Assembly: GCA_002477755.1 (NCBI GenBank)
Contig: DLKD01000034.1
Coordinates: 1-64,000 of the forward strand
Length of the DNA stretch: 64,000 bases
From: Gordonia sp. UBA7599
Lineage (GTDB): Bacteria > Actinomycetota > Actinomycetes > Mycobacteriales > Mycobacteriaceae
Reading direction: 5' to 3'
Shown here: positions 25,528 to 34,933 of the stretch, piece by piece
Layout of the letters: each line of letters starts with the position of its first letter
Numbering within the stretch: position 1 is the first letter of the stretch
Program-made: the position numbers and the translations under genes
The notes under the pieces: model-generated
What the model was told of the DNA's origin: nothing
Database searches by the model: none
The model's input: only the letters and a program-made list of their open reading frames with translations

Positions 25528-26637
25528 ATGGAAAGCTTCATCCAGCACCGCAAGGGCCGCACGCCCCGGCAGATCCACCGCGACGTCGAGGACCTCAAGG
25601 ACGACGAGGCCGGCCGCGCCGGATTCGTCGGGCGGACGGTGCACTACTACCGCCGCAACGATCCGACGGCCTACCGCGCCGAGGGCGACCTCGCACCGCT
25701 GGACCGGCAGGGCTACGACTTGACGCCGACCGATCAGATCGACCCGGCCGGCGAGCCGCTGCTGATGTTCCACAACGAGGACTGTCGGATCTTGCTGAGC
25801 CGGCGCAGCGAGACCGCGCCGTTCTACACGCGCAACGTCGACGGCGACGAACTGATCTTCGTCCACGAGGGCACCGGTTACTTCGAGACCGAGTACGGAC
25901 GCCTGCCCTACCGGCCGGGGGACTACGTGTACTTGCCCAAGTCCACGACATATCGCCAGATCCCGCAGGACGAGTCGTTCTTCATCATCATCGAGGCGAC
26001 CGAGGAGTTCCGGGTGCCGGAGGCCGGACTGCTCGGACGGCACCATCCGTTCGACTCGTCGCTGGTGACCGTGCCGGAGGCGGAGGCCTTCGACGACGAC
26101 GGCCGCGACGAGTACGAGGTGCGGTTGCGCCAGCGCGAGGGCCGCACGTCGCTGTTCTACCCGCACAACCCGCTCGACGTCGAAGGGTGGAAGGGCGACA
26201 ACTTCGCCTTCACCTACAACATCGAGGACTACGACGTCATCGCCTCGGACACGGTGCACCTGGTCCCGATGGTGCACCTGTTCCTGCAGGCCACCGGTGT
26301 TTACGTCGCGAATTTCCTGCCGCGCCGGGCCGAAGGGCGGCCCGGCGCGGAACGCCCGCCGTGGTACCACCGCAACGTCGACTACGACGAGATCGCGTTC
26401 TACCACGGGGGCAGCGTGTTCGGCATCAACATGCCGCCCGGCCTGATCTCCCACGCACCGCAGGGCGTCCACCACGGCATGCCCGAGCGTGCTCGCGAGC
26501 GCGCTCGCCGTCGCACGGACGTCGACGAGCGCGTCGAGTGGAAGGTGCTGGCCATCGACACCCGGCGGCGGCTGACGCCAGCGCCGGTGATGCGCGCCAG
26601 CGCCCCTGTCGAGGTCGCCGAAGAGGTCCAGGTGTGA
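25528..26637 (+). CDS. Homogentisate 1,2-dioxygenase-like cupin ring-cleavage enzyme
   Basis: The 369-residue protein resembles homogentisate dioxygenase, an Fe(II) enzyme that opens a hydroquinone-type ring. The iron ligands appear conserved: His281 in PPWYHRNVDYDE, Glu288 in the same motif, and a His at 315/316 in ISHAPQGVHHG. It is shorter than the usual ~430-445 residues. No maleylacetoacetate isomerase or fumarylacetoacetase gene is nearby, so the substrate is probably not plain homogentisate in a tyrosine pathway. It starts at ATG 25528 behind AAGGAG and is coupled to the next gene by a GTGA overlap. Confidence 0.82.
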   Translation: MESFIQHRKGRTPRQIHRDVEDLKDDEAGRAGFVGRTVHYYRRNDPTAYRAEGDLAPLDRQGYDLTPTDQIDPAGEPLLMFHNEDCRILLSRRSETAPFYTRNVDGDELIFVHEGTGYFETEYGRLPYRPGDYVYLPKSTTYRQIPQDESFFIIIEATEEFRVPEAGLLGRHHPFDSSLVTVPEAEAFDDDGRDEYEVRLRQREGRTSLFYPHNPLDVEGWKGDNFAFTYNIEDYDVIASDTVHLVPMVHLFLQATGVYVANFLPRRAEGRPGAERPPWYHRNVDYDEIAFYHGGSVFGINMPPGLISHAPQGVHHGMPERARERARRRTDVDERVEWKVLAIDTRRRLTPAPVMRASAPVEVAEEVQV

Positions 26638-27758
26638 CTGCCGAACTGACCGTCGACGAAATCCGGGCGTCGCTGCGCGACTGGTTCGCGCACACGCCCG
26701 GGATCGCCGAGGTGCGTGCTAATCGCGACCGCGCCGACGGCGACGCGAGCCATCCCGGGTTCGACCGGGCCACCTGGCAGCGGCTTGCCGAACAGCTCGG
26801 AGTGACCGGGTTGGGCGCACCCGAGGCCTGGGGCGGGCTGGCCTGCGACACCGAGTCGTTGGCCGGTGTGGTTGAAGAGTGTGCGGCGTCGCTGTATCCG
26901 GGGCCGGTGCGGGCGTCGGTGTTGCTAGCCGCCGCACTTGGGGGACTGGTGCCGCCCGAGAACGCCTCGTCGCAGATGCGCAGCGGGGTCGAGGCGTTCT
27001 TGGGTGGCACCGCGATCGCCGGTGTGCCGGGCGTCCCCGGGGACAGTCCGGCGTTCGCGGACGGGCGGGTGACGGGACGGTTCGACGCTGTCACCCACGG
27101 TGGGTCGGCCGACCTGCTGCTCGGCGAGGTGGCGACCGAACTGGGCCCGGCTGTGGCGCTTGTCCTTCTCAGCGACGCAACGACCGTGTCGCGAACCCCG
27201 CGCAGGACCGTCGATCTTGCGACGCCACTGGCCGACGTCGCGGTGATCGGTGCCCCCGCGGCGGTGCTGGTGGGCCCGGCTGATTCCGCGGGCCTCGACG
27301 CCCACCGTCGACTCGAGACGATTCTGGTCGCCGCCGAGCAGGTCGGCGGCGCCGAGGGTGCACTCGCCGGGATGGTCGCCTACGCCGGAGTGCGCGAGCA
27401 GTTCGGCAAACTCATCGGCACCTACCAGGCCATTGCGCACCGCTGCGCCGACACCGCCGTCGACATCGCCGCAGCGCGCGCCCTCGTCACCGCCGCAGCC
27501 GCCGCCCACGATGGGGGCGATGGTGGCGCGGCCCTCCAGCTCGCCCTACTGGCACGCGCCGAGTCGGCTGATGCGTTCACCGCAGCCACCGATTCCTACA
27601 TCCAGGTGTCCGGCGGGATCGGCTTCACCTGGGAGCACGACGCCCACCTGTTCTTCCGTCGGGCCCGGGCCACCGCGGCCATCGGCGGCACCCCGGCCCA
27701 ACATCGCGACCGGGCCGTCGAGGCCGGCTGCCTTGACCTGCTGGTAGGAGCGCCATGA
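26634..27758 (+). CDS. Acyl-CoA dehydrogenase family protein, second of the pair
   Basis: This is a 374-residue acyl-CoA dehydrogenase-type protein with a less conserved N-terminal half, lacking the usual flavin block SEPxAGSD. The C-terminal half is well conserved (EQFGKLIGTYQAIAHRCAD and QVSGGIGFTWEHDAHLFFRRA). This pattern is typical of the partner subunit in heteromeric FadE pairs, where active-site elements are split. GTG 26634 lies in the GTGA overlap with the dioxygenase gene, and its stop overlaps the SDR start. Confidence 0.86.
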   Translation: MTAELTVDEIRASLRDWFAHTPGIAEVRANRDRADGDASHPGFDRATWQRLAEQLGVTGLGAPEAWGGLACDTESLAGVVEECAASLYPGPVRASVLLAAALGGLVPPENASSQMRSGVEAFLGGTAIAGVPGVPGDSPAFADGRVTGRFDAVTHGGSADLLLGEVATELGPAVALVLLSDATTVSRTPRRTVDLATPLADVAVIGAPAAVLVGPADSAGLDAHRRLETILVAAEQVGGAEGALAGMVAYAGVREQFGKLIGTYQAIAHRCADTAVDIAAARALVTAAAAAHDGGDGGAALQLALLARAESADAFTAATDSYIQVSGGIGFTWEHDAHLFFRRARATAAIGGTPAQHRDRAVEAGCLDLLVGAP

Positions 27759-28495
27759 CCATCACCGCAGACCTGGGCGGGCGCGTCGCCATCGTCACCG
27801 GGGCGTCGAGCGGGCTGGGCCGACACTTCTGCAGCGTCCTGTCGGGCAACGGGGCACAGGTCGTCGCCGCGGCGCGGCGAATCGACCGGCTCGAGCACCT
27901 GGTCGCCGACGGCGCCGCTGCCCGTGCCGTCGAATGCGACGTGACCAACGACGGAGACGTCGGCGCGCTCGTCGCCGCCGCGGTCGAGCTCGGCGGCCCG
28001 CACATCGTCGTCAACGCAGCCGGTTTCGGCGACGAGGGCGATGCCCTGGAGGTATCGGTCGACGAATTCCGCCGCACCCTCGATGTCGACCTCACCGCCA
28101 CGTTCGCGGTGTCCCAGGCTGCGGCGAAGGAGATGGGGTCGGGCGGGGCGATCATCAACATCGCCTCCATCCTCGGGCTGGGCGCTTCGTGGCCGGTGAA
28201 GCAGGCCGCCTACTGCGCGGCCAAGGGCGGCGTCATCAACCTGACCCGACAGCTCGGTGCCGAATGGGCGGGCCGCGACATCCGGGTGAACGCCATCGCG
28301 CCGGGCTGGTTCCCGTCGGAGATCACCGAGGAGATGTTCGAGAACGAGAAGTCCCTGGCCTGGATTCGTCGCAACACGCCGATGCGGCGTCCGGGCCGTC
28401 TCGACGAGCTCGACGGTGCGCTACTGCTGCTGGCGACGAGCACCTTCATCACCGGGCAGGTACTCGCCGTCGACGGTGGTTGGAGCGCCCGATGA
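27755..28495 (+). CDS. SDR family oxidoreductase
   Basis: This short-chain dehydrogenase (246 residues) has the nucleotide-binding TGASSGLG, the NAAG motif (VVNAAGFG), the catalytic Ser in NIASILGLG and Tyr/Lys in YCAAKGG. It probably oxidises a 3-hydroxyacyl-CoA or related alcohol in the pathway. It overlaps both neighbours by 4 nt (ATGA junctions), tightly fixing it in the operon. Confidence 0.9.
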   Translation: MTITADLGGRVAIVTGASSGLGRHFCSVLSGNGAQVVAAARRIDRLEHLVADGAAARAVECDVTNDGDVGALVAAAVELGGPHIVVNAAGFGDEGDALEVSVDEFRRTLDVDLTATFAVSQAAAKEMGSGGAIINIASILGLGASWPVKQAAYCAAKGGVINLTRQLGAEWAGRDIRVNAIAPGWFPSEITEEMFENEKSLAWIRRNTPMRRPGRLDELDGALLLLATSTFITGQVLAVDGGWSAR

Positions 28496-29235
28496 CCGTG
28501 CGTCTGGACCGCCGCGACGGCGTCGCCACTATCACGATGGACCGTCCCGAGAAGCGCAACGCGATGACCGACGAGATGTGGGCGCTCTTCGAGTCCCACC
28601 TGCGCGCGCTCGACCCCGGCGGCGCGGACCGCGTCCTGGTCGTGACCGGTGCCGGTGGCGCCTTCTGCGGCGGCTCCGACGTCACCGGGCTGCTTGACGA
28701 CCCGTCGTCGATGCCCAGACGAATCGACGTGTCCAACCGGTGCGTTCTGGCGATGCACGACCTGCCGATCCCGACCGTCGCCCTCGTCGACGGGGTGGCC
28801 GCGGGGTCGGGTGCGAACCTGGCGCTGGCCTGCGATCTGGTCATTGCGACGCAGCGCTCCCGGTTCGCCCAGTTGTTCATTCACCGCGGTCTGTCCCTCG
28901 ACAGTGGCGCCAGTTGGCTGCTGCCACGGTTGGTCGGGGAGCGCCGGGCCCGCGAATTGGCCCTGCTGGGCCAGCAGGTCCCCGCCTCCGACGCGCTCGA
29001 CATGGGGATGATCACCAGGGTCGTCGGCGACGACGCGCTGGCCGCGGTCGGCGGCGAGGTCGTCGACACGCTGCTGGGCCACTCGCCGATCGCACTGGCG
29101 GGCAACAAGAAGCTGCTCGACGCGTCCTGGTCGGCCTCGCTGGCGCAGGCCCTTGACGCCGAGCGCGACAACCAGCTCGAGGTCCTCGCCAGTGCCGCGG
29201 CACAGCAGCAGATCTCGTCATTCGGCAAGTCCTAA
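28492..29235 (+). CDS. Enoyl-CoA hydratase/isomerase (PaaG-like active site)
   Basis: This crotonase-fold enzyme has 247 residues. The oxyanion-hole segment is GGAFCGGSDVTG, and the catalytic region reads GLSLDSGASWLLPRLVG. An Asp in this place with the S/G-x-SW-LPR context is found in PaaG-type isomerases rather than in canonical two-glutamate hydratases. An isomerase or hydratase acting on an unsaturated or ring-derived CoA ester is therefore likely. ATG 28492 forms an ATGA overlap with the SDR stop. Confidence 0.88.
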   Translation: MTVRLDRRDGVATITMDRPEKRNAMTDEMWALFESHLRALDPGGADRVLVVTGAGGAFCGGSDVTGLLDDPSSMPRRIDVSNRCVLAMHDLPIPTVALVDGVAAGSGANLALACDLVIATQRSRFAQLFIHRGLSLDSGASWLLPRLVGERRARELALLGQQVPASDALDMGMITRVVGDDALAAVGGEVVDTLLGHSPIALAGNKKLLDASWSASLAQALDAERDNQLEVLASAAAQQQISSFGKS

Positions 29236-29253
29236 CCAATCAGGAGGCAGAAC

Positions 29254-30420
29254 GTGGCCCACACCATCGAGCGAATCCCCTACGGATTCCGGTTCAAGAA
29301 CGAGACCGGCACCCGCGACGCCTACGGCGGCACCACCGACTACGTCGTCCTGGAGGCGCAGCTGGTCCGACCGGTCGACCACGAGTCCGACACGCTCATC
29401 GTCTTCATGCACCCGGTGCTCACCGGCGCGTATCTGCCGATCATCGGTGCGCTCGCCAAGGCCGGGCACCACATCCTCGTCGCCAGCAGCCGCTACCGCG
29501 GCAATGACGCGGCGCTGCTGATGGAGAAGGTGGTGCAGGACCTGGGGGAGAGCATCAAGTTCGCGAAGAAGCGCCTCGGGTACTCCAAGATCGTGCTCGG
29601 CGGGTGGAGCGGCGGCGGATCGCTGTCCGCGTTCTACCAGCAGCAGGCGACCAACCCGACCTTGACGTCGAGCCCGTCGGGCGACGGCCCGGACCTGACC
29701 AAGGCCGAACTCCCGCCGGCGGACGCGATCATGCTGGTCGCCGCGCACGGCAGCCGCCACGGCACGCTCACCCAATGCCTGGACGCGTCGATCCTCGACG
29801 AGAGCGACCCGACGGTGCGCGACGCATCGCTGGACATCTACGGCACGGAAGTCTCCCCGCCCTACAGCCAGGAATTCTTGGAGCGCTACTTCGCGGCGCA
29901 GATCGCGCGCAACCGGAAGATCACCGCCTGGGTCAAGGAGAAGCTGGCCGCGATCAAGGCGTCGGACCGCCCGCAGGACGAGCACTGCTTCGTCGTCCAC
30001 GGCACGATGGGCGACCCGCGGTGGCTCGACCCGACGATCGACCCCAACGGGCGTGAACCGGGGGTGAGCTACCTCGGCCCGCCGCAGGAGGTCAATGAAG
30101 GACCCTTTGGCCTGGCCCGCTTCACGTCGCTGCGCAGTTGGCTTTCGCAGTGGAGCTACGACGACGCGCGCGGCGACGGGATCGCGTGCTCGCGCGATTT
30201 GACGGTGCCAGCACTGGTGGTGGGCAATCTCAACGATGAGATCTGCACTCCGGCGCACACCCACGGCCTTTACGAGGCCGTCGGATCGGCCGACAAAGAG
30301 CTCTACGAGATCCCCGACGCCAATCACTACTACCTCGGCGAAGGGCAAGACGTGCCGCTGGCCAAGGCCGTCGAGATCACCGACGACTGGCTCAAGCGCC
30401 ACGGCTTTGCGGGGGCGTGA
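29254..30420 (+). CDS. Alpha/beta-hydrolase
   Basis: This is a 388-residue hydrolase with the nucleophile elbow GWSGGGS (Ser near residue 117) and a C-terminal catalytic His in DANHYYLG. A large lid insertion (about residues 130-260) separates the halves. It could cleave a ring-fission product, lactone or CoA/alkyl ester. The GTG start at 29254 has AGGAGG 6-11 nt upstream. I cannot define the substrate. Confidence 0.82.
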   Translation: MAHTIERIPYGFRFKNETGTRDAYGGTTDYVVLEAQLVRPVDHESDTLIVFMHPVLTGAYLPIIGALAKAGHHILVASSRYRGNDAALLMEKVVQDLGESIKFAKKRLGYSKIVLGGWSGGGSLSAFYQQQATNPTLTSSPSGDGPDLTKAELPPADAIMLVAAHGSRHGTLTQCLDASILDESDPTVRDASLDIYGTEVSPPYSQEFLERYFAAQIARNRKITAWVKEKLAAIKASDRPQDEHCFVVHGTMGDPRWLDPTIDPNGREPGVSYLGPPQEVNEGPFGLARFTSLRSWLSQWSYDDARGDGIACSRDLTVPALVVGNLNDEICTPAHTHGLYEAVGSADKELYEIPDANHYYLGEGQDVPLAKAVEITDDWLKRHGFAGA

Positions 30421-30429
30421 GCCGTACCG

Positions 30430-32007
30430 ATGCAGACGTCCGCGCAACTGATCCGCCGCGCCGGGGCGGACGGCTCGTTGGCGACCGACCGCACGATCAG
30501 CGAGTCGGTTCGCAAGTGGGCGTCGGAGCGCGGCGACGGTCTTGCGTTCGTCGGCCCTGATTCGACGCTGACCTGGCGACAGCTCGACCTAGCCGCGGAC
30601 GAGTGCGCAGCCTGGCTCGCCGCGGCGGGCGTGGGCATTGGCGACAACGTGGTGTGGCTCGGGCGCAACAGCCCCGACTTCGCGATCGTCTACCTCGCCA
30701 CGCGGCGGCTGCGGGCAGCTCTGGTCGGTGGGAACTGGCGACTGACCGACGGCGAGCTGGCGGCGACGCTGGCACGCGTGCCGTCGGTGATCGTCGTTGC
30801 CGATCACCACGAGGGCGGACGGCAGCTCGACCACGATCAGGTCGTGGTCCTCGACGCGGGCCGCAGCAGGCCCTGGGACGGGCACCGCGCCGACGACGTC
30901 GAACTGCACGACCGTCCCGGCGACGACGACGAGGTCGCGCTGTTCTGGTTCACCTCCGGATCGACCGGAGTGCCCAAGGCAGTCGGATTGTCGGCGGACC
31001 GGATCGAATTGGCCGTTGCGTTGCGGTCGGGGTACCGGTTGAGCACGGCGTCGCGGCTGTTGATCGTGCCGCCGGTATTCCACGCCGCCGGGTCGATCTG
31101 GACGCACTACGTGATGTCGCGCGGCGCCACCGGCTACTTCATCGCCGACGCGACCCCGTCGGGGATCGTGTCGTCGCTGGTGGACGACCGCATCACCCAC
31201 TTCCTCGCGGTCCCCACGCTCCTGCAGGTCCTCGTCGAGGCGCTGCGCGGCAAGCCGGCGCAACTGTCGCTGCAACACATCGGATACGGCAGCGCGCCGA
31301 TCTCGCCCGCGTTGCTCCGCGATGCCATCGATGTGCTCGGTTGCCGTTTCAGCGGCGTCTACGGCCTGAGCGAGCTCGGCGGTGTGGCGAGCTATCTGGC
31401 GCCCGACGATCACGATCCCGACGGCCCGCACGCCGACCGGCTCCGGTCGGTGGGCACACCGATCGCCGGAGCGACGATGGCGACACGGCGACCCGACGGC
31501 AGCGATTGCGACACCGACGAGCCGGGCGAGCTGTGGGTGAGCGCCCCGACGATGATGCTCGGATATTGGGACGACGGGCAGCGGATCGGGCCCGCCCGCA
31601 GGACCGACGACTGGTTGGCGACCGGCGACCGTGCGCGCATCGACGCCGACGGCTACGTCTACATCGAGGGCCGCATGGACGACATGATCATCACCGGCGG
31701 CGAGAACGTGCAGCCCGCCGAGGTCGAGGCAGTCCTCGAAAGCCATCCGGGCGTCGAGGAATGCGCGGTCTACGGCGTCCCCGACGAGCACTGGGGGCAG
31801 CGCGTCGTCGCGGCCGTCGTCGTGGGCCTTGGCGCTGCGCATCTCGACGACACCGAGGTCATCGCCTATTGCCGCGACCGGTTGGCCCACTACAAGTGTC
31901 CGACGCGCATAGTCGTCGTTGCCGAGATCCCGCGGACCGCGACGGGCAAGATCCAACGGGGTCGTCTCCAGAAGGCCTCCTCAGGCACCCCAGGTCACAC
32001 ATCATGA
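30430..32007 (+). CDS. AMP-dependent acyl/aryl-CoA synthetase (FadD-type)
   Basis: This ligase activates a carboxylic acid to its CoA thioester through an acyl-adenylate. The 525-residue protein contains the P-loop FTSGSTGVPKAV, the A5 region VYGLSELGG, the hinge GRMDDMIITGGENVQPAEVE and the C-terminal catalytic Lys region PRTATGKIQR. It is the last gene of the eight-gene plus-strand catabolic operon and probably carries out the first step of the pathway. Confidence 0.93.
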   Translation: MQTSAQLIRRAGADGSLATDRTISESVRKWASERGDGLAFVGPDSTLTWRQLDLAADECAAWLAAAGVGIGDNVVWLGRNSPDFAIVYLATRRLRAALVGGNWRLTDGELAATLARVPSVIVVADHHEGGRQLDHDQVVVLDAGRSRPWDGHRADDVELHDRPGDDDEVALFWFTSGSTGVPKAVGLSADRIELAVALRSGYRLSTASRLLIVPPVFHAAGSIWTHYVMSRGATGYFIADATPSGIVSSLVDDRITHFLAVPTLLQVLVEALRGKPAQLSLQHIGYGSAPISPALLRDAIDVLGCRFSGVYGLSELGGVASYLAPDDHDPDGPHADRLRSVGTPIAGATMATRRPDGSDCDTDEPGELWVSAPTMMLGYWDDGQRIGPARRTDDWLATGDRARIDADGYVYIEGRMDDMIITGGENVQPAEVEAVLESHPGVEECAVYGVPDEHWGQRVVAAVVVGLGAAHLDDTEVIAYCRDRLAHYKCPTRIVVVAEIPRTATGKIQRGRLQKASSGTPGHTS

Positions 32008-32190
32008 GCGCGGCGGCGACAGTGGCGGCCGATGAGCCGCCTCACCGCCCCGGCGAGCCGCTGCCCAGCGCTGCAGTCGGGGGATCTGCCAGCGCAACTG
32101 ACGCCCCTGCCCGGCGAGCTCGCGGCGGTAGCCCCAGGTGCCCGAAACGCTGCCGGCCACCAGCCCGATCCCACGTGCGATTCGGTGCAC
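32002..32190 (-). CDS. Possible small ORF of 62 residues
   Basis: A minus-strand ORF starts at GTG 32190, 14 nt after the phosphotransferase stop, and ends 6 nt inside the ligase gene. Third-position GC is high and the product is basic (IARGIGLVAGSVSGTWGYRR onward). No ribosome site or family is recognisable; it may be chance or a remnant. The ~200-nt stretch between the two large genes holds nothing else that I can see. Confidence 0.25.
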   Translation of the reverse strand: MHRIARGIGLVAGSVSGTWGYRRELAGQGRQLRWQIPRLQRWAAARRGGEAAHRPPLSPPRS

Positions 32191-32204
32191 CGCAGTGGGA
32201 GGGG

Positions 32205-33584
32205 TCAGGACGCGTAGCGAGGATTGGCCACCGCCAACCGCAGGCCGACTGCGGTGGAGATGGCCGCGGCAATGTCTGCGTCGCCGGGATCGACCGACCC
32301 GTCGCGGATCGCAAGCGCCAGGCCGGATTCGGTCTCGAAGCCGGCGCGGGCCAAGTGGGCACCCAGCTCCGTGCGTGCGGCGCTGCCGGTCTGGGATTCC
32401 CGAGCGACGATGCGCAGGACGTGCGCGGCCACTTTGCTTCGGTAACGGTCACGGTCCGACGCGCCGTCGGCGAGCTCGGCGATGAAGCCGCCGACGGCAT
32501 CGAGGAGGTCGGCCGCGGTCGGCTCACCGAACAGATCGGGATCGTCGTCGCCGGCCTGGGGCGGGGAAGCAGGCATCGGTAGCCCGAGCTCGACGAGCAG
32601 GTCGTACTCGCACTCGGCTACCCGTCGCCCGACGGCCAGGAGCTCCAGCGCGTCGTGGCCGGACCCGGCGCGCCCGGCCTGCTGGCGGCAGATGATGGCC
32701 CAGTGCAGCGAACCGAAGAGCTGCCACCAGTCGACAGACTCGGCGTCGACGGTGATGCCGCTCTCGTCGGTGTACCCGCGCAGCAAGTCGCCGAGGTCCC
32801 CGATGCCGCCTACGCGCCCGGCCGACCCGAAGCGCCACGCCCGGGTGCAGAGCCAGCCGAGGTCCTGCGCCGGGTCGCCCCGATGGGTCAGCTCCCAATC
32901 GAGGACGCCCGTGATACCCGACGGCGAGACGAGCAGGTTCCCGAGTCGGAAGTCGCCGTGCACCAGGGTGGTCCGCGTTGGTGGACGCTGGTTCTCGCGG
33001 AGCCGGCGGAACGCGATCTCCATGACGGGCAGCGGTGTACCGGATTCCAGGTATTCGCGGTAAAGGGCGTCGAGCTGGTCGCTGCCGTCGGGCAGGCCGG
33101 GGACCCGGTCGGCGTCGGCGGCGTGGATGCGGGCCAGCACGGTGCCCATCTCGTAGGCCAGTCGCGGACGGATCGAGTCGAACTCGGCGTCGTGCAGGAT
33201 GCGGCGCGGTGCGGCCTCTCCGTCGACGCACGACATGATCATGAACGCACCGCCGAGCACCTCCGGGGCACTCCCGCAATCGTCGATCACGACCGGCACC
33301 GGAACGCCCATGCGGGCCGCTTCGCGCAACACCGCGGCCTCGAGTCGCATTCGCTCGGCCCCCGTGGAGCCCGCCGGATCGCGGCGCAGGATGAGCCGAT
33401 GGCCCTTTGGCGCAGATCCGTCCGAGTCGTCAGTGCCCTCGCTGGTGTGGACCTGTGCGGTGAAGCTCCACGTCTCGCGGCTCGCGCCCCCGGTCAAGTG
33501 CCGCAAACCGCTGATCGTGACGGGCGTGCCGTAGACCTCGCGGAGTCGGGACTCCAGCGCGGCAGCGAGGGCGGTATCGGTCAT
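32205..33584 (-). CDS. Aminoglycoside phosphotransferase-family protein with C-terminal helical extension
   Basis: This 459-residue protein has a kinase-like fold. The catalytic loop is LVHGDFRLGNLLV and the metal-binding motif VLDWELTHRGDP. Residues from ~340 on form an additional helical domain, as in acyl-CoA-dehydrogenase-associated phosphotransferases of actinobacteria. Such proteins are common beside fadE genes and may phosphorylate a hydroxylated substrate rather than an antibiotic. It is divergent from the fadE at 33667. Confidence 0.85.
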   Translation of the reverse strand: MTDTALAAALESRLREVYGTPVTISGLRHLTGGASRETWSFTAQVHTSEGTDDSDGSAPKGHRLILRRDPAGSTGAERMRLEAAVLREAARMGVPVPVVIDDCGSAPEVLGGAFMIMSCVDGEAAPRRILHDAEFDSIRPRLAYEMGTVLARIHAADADRVPGLPDGSDQLDALYREYLESGTPLPVMEIAFRRLRENQRPPTRTTLVHGDFRLGNLLVSPSGITGVLDWELTHRGDPAQDLGWLCTRAWRFGSAGRVGGIGDLGDLLRGYTDESGITVDAESVDWWQLFGSLHWAIICRQQAGRAGSGHDALELLAVGRRVAECEYDLLVELGLPMPASPPQAGDDDPDLFGEPTAADLLDAVGGFIAELADGASDRDRYRSKVAAHVLRIVARESQTGSAARTELGAHLARAGFETESGLALAIRDGSVDPGDADIAAAISTAVGLRLAVANPRYAS

Positions 33585-33666
33585 CGGCTCGTTCCTTTTC
33601 TCGCCACTGCGTGCTCATCGGTGAGCGTACGGTGAAAACTCGGTCATTCGATAGGAGAACGCCGCC

Positions 33667-34923
33667 ATGCCGTCCACCGTTGCCCCCGAGACCGCCGAGT
33701 ACCTCACACGGCTCGACGAGTTCATCGACGCGCAGATCGTGCCGCTGCAGGCCGCCGACGACAACGAGCGATTCTTCGACCACCGCCGGGAATGGGCGCG
33801 CACCGATTTCGAGGGCGGCGGGCTGCCGCGGCGCGAGTGGGAGGAACTGCTCGCCGAGATGAAGAGCCGCGCCGATCGCGCGGGTTTCCTGCGCCACGAC
33901 CTGCCGGTCAGCGTCGGCGGCGACGCATCATCGAACCTGGAGATGGCGATCATCCGCGAGCACCTGGCGCATCGCGGATTGGGGCTGCACAACGACCTGC
34001 AGGACGAGTCGTCGGTGGTGGGCAACTTCCCGTCGGTGCACCTGGTGCTGCGGTTCGGCACACCGGAGCAGATCGCAGAGTTCGGCGCGCCCGGTGTTCT
34101 CGGCGAGCGCACCCTGGCGTTCGGCCTGACCGAGCCGGAGCACGGTTCGGACGCGACGTGGATGGAGACGACCGGCACGCGCAGTGGCGACGACTGGGTC
34201 ATCACGGGCGAGAAGCGCTGGAACACCGGCATGCACGTTGCGACCCACGACCTCGTGTTCGCCCGCACGTCGGGATCCGGTGGGGATCCGCGCGGCATCA
34301 CCGCCTTCATCGTTCCCGTGCGGACACCCGGCGTCGAGATCGGGCTCTTCCGGTGGACCCTCAATATGCCGACCGATCATGCCGACGTGAAGTTCGACTC
34401 GGTGCGGGTGCCCGACTCGGCGATCCTGGGGGAGGAGGGCCGTGGGTTGGAGATTGCGCAGGCCTTCGTCCACGAGAACCGACTGCGACAGGCGGCGTCG
34501 AGCCTGGGCGCGGCCCAGTACTGCATCGACCAGTCGGTCGACTACGCCCGCACGCGGGAGACGTTCGGCGCGCCGCTGGCCACCCGTCAAGCCGTCCAAT
34601 GGCCGCTGGTCGAACTGCACACGGAGGCGACGATGCTGCGCAGCCTCATCCGCGAGACCGCCGCCGACCTCGACTCGGTCGACCACATGGAACTGTCGGA
34701 CCACGTGTCGATGTGCAACTACCGGGCCAACCGGCTCGTGTGCGACGCTGCCGACCGGGCCATGCAGGTGCACGGCGGTATGGGTTACAGCCGGCACTTG
34801 CCGTTCGAGCACATCTACCGCCACCACCGCCGCTACCGCATCACCGAGGGCGCGGAGGAGATTCAGATGCGACGCGTCGCCGGCCACCTGTTCGGGTTCA
34901 CCGGCGGTCGCAAGAAGGGCTGA
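33667..34923 (+). CDS. Acyl-CoA dehydrogenase (fadE-type), third in the island
   Basis: This is a 418-residue dehydrogenase with FGLTEPEHGSDATWMET and WVITGEKRWNTGMH for flavin and substrate binding, TRETFGAPLATRQAVQWPL in the middle, and HGGMGYSRHLPFEHIYRHHRRYRITEGAEEIQ at the end. The ATG is preceded by TAGGAG. It is monocistronic, with the TetR gene converging on it 10 nt downstream. Confidence 0.92.
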   Translation: MPSTVAPETAEYLTRLDEFIDAQIVPLQAADDNERFFDHRREWARTDFEGGGLPRREWEELLAEMKSRADRAGFLRHDLPVSVGGDASSNLEMAIIREHLAHRGLGLHNDLQDESSVVGNFPSVHLVLRFGTPEQIAEFGAPGVLGERTLAFGLTEPEHGSDATWMETTGTRSGDDWVITGEKRWNTGMHVATHDLVFARTSGSGGDPRGITAFIVPVRTPGVEIGLFRWTLNMPTDHADVKFDSVRVPDSAILGEEGRGLEIAQAFVHENRLRQAASSLGAAQYCIDQSVDYARTRETFGAPLATRQAVQWPLVELHTEATMLRSLIRETAADLDSVDHMELSDHVSMCNYRANRLVCDAADRAMQVHGGMGYSRHLPFEHIYRHHRRYRITEGAEEIQMRRVAGHLFGFTGGRKKG

Positions 34924-34933
34924 TCGAGGCGAG

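Noticed and set aside
30603..32582. 659-codon plus-strand ORF overlapping the acyl-CoA ligase and phosphotransferase genes
   Set aside because: It is a shifted frame of the ligase followed by antisense of the phosphotransferase, without any recognisable motif.
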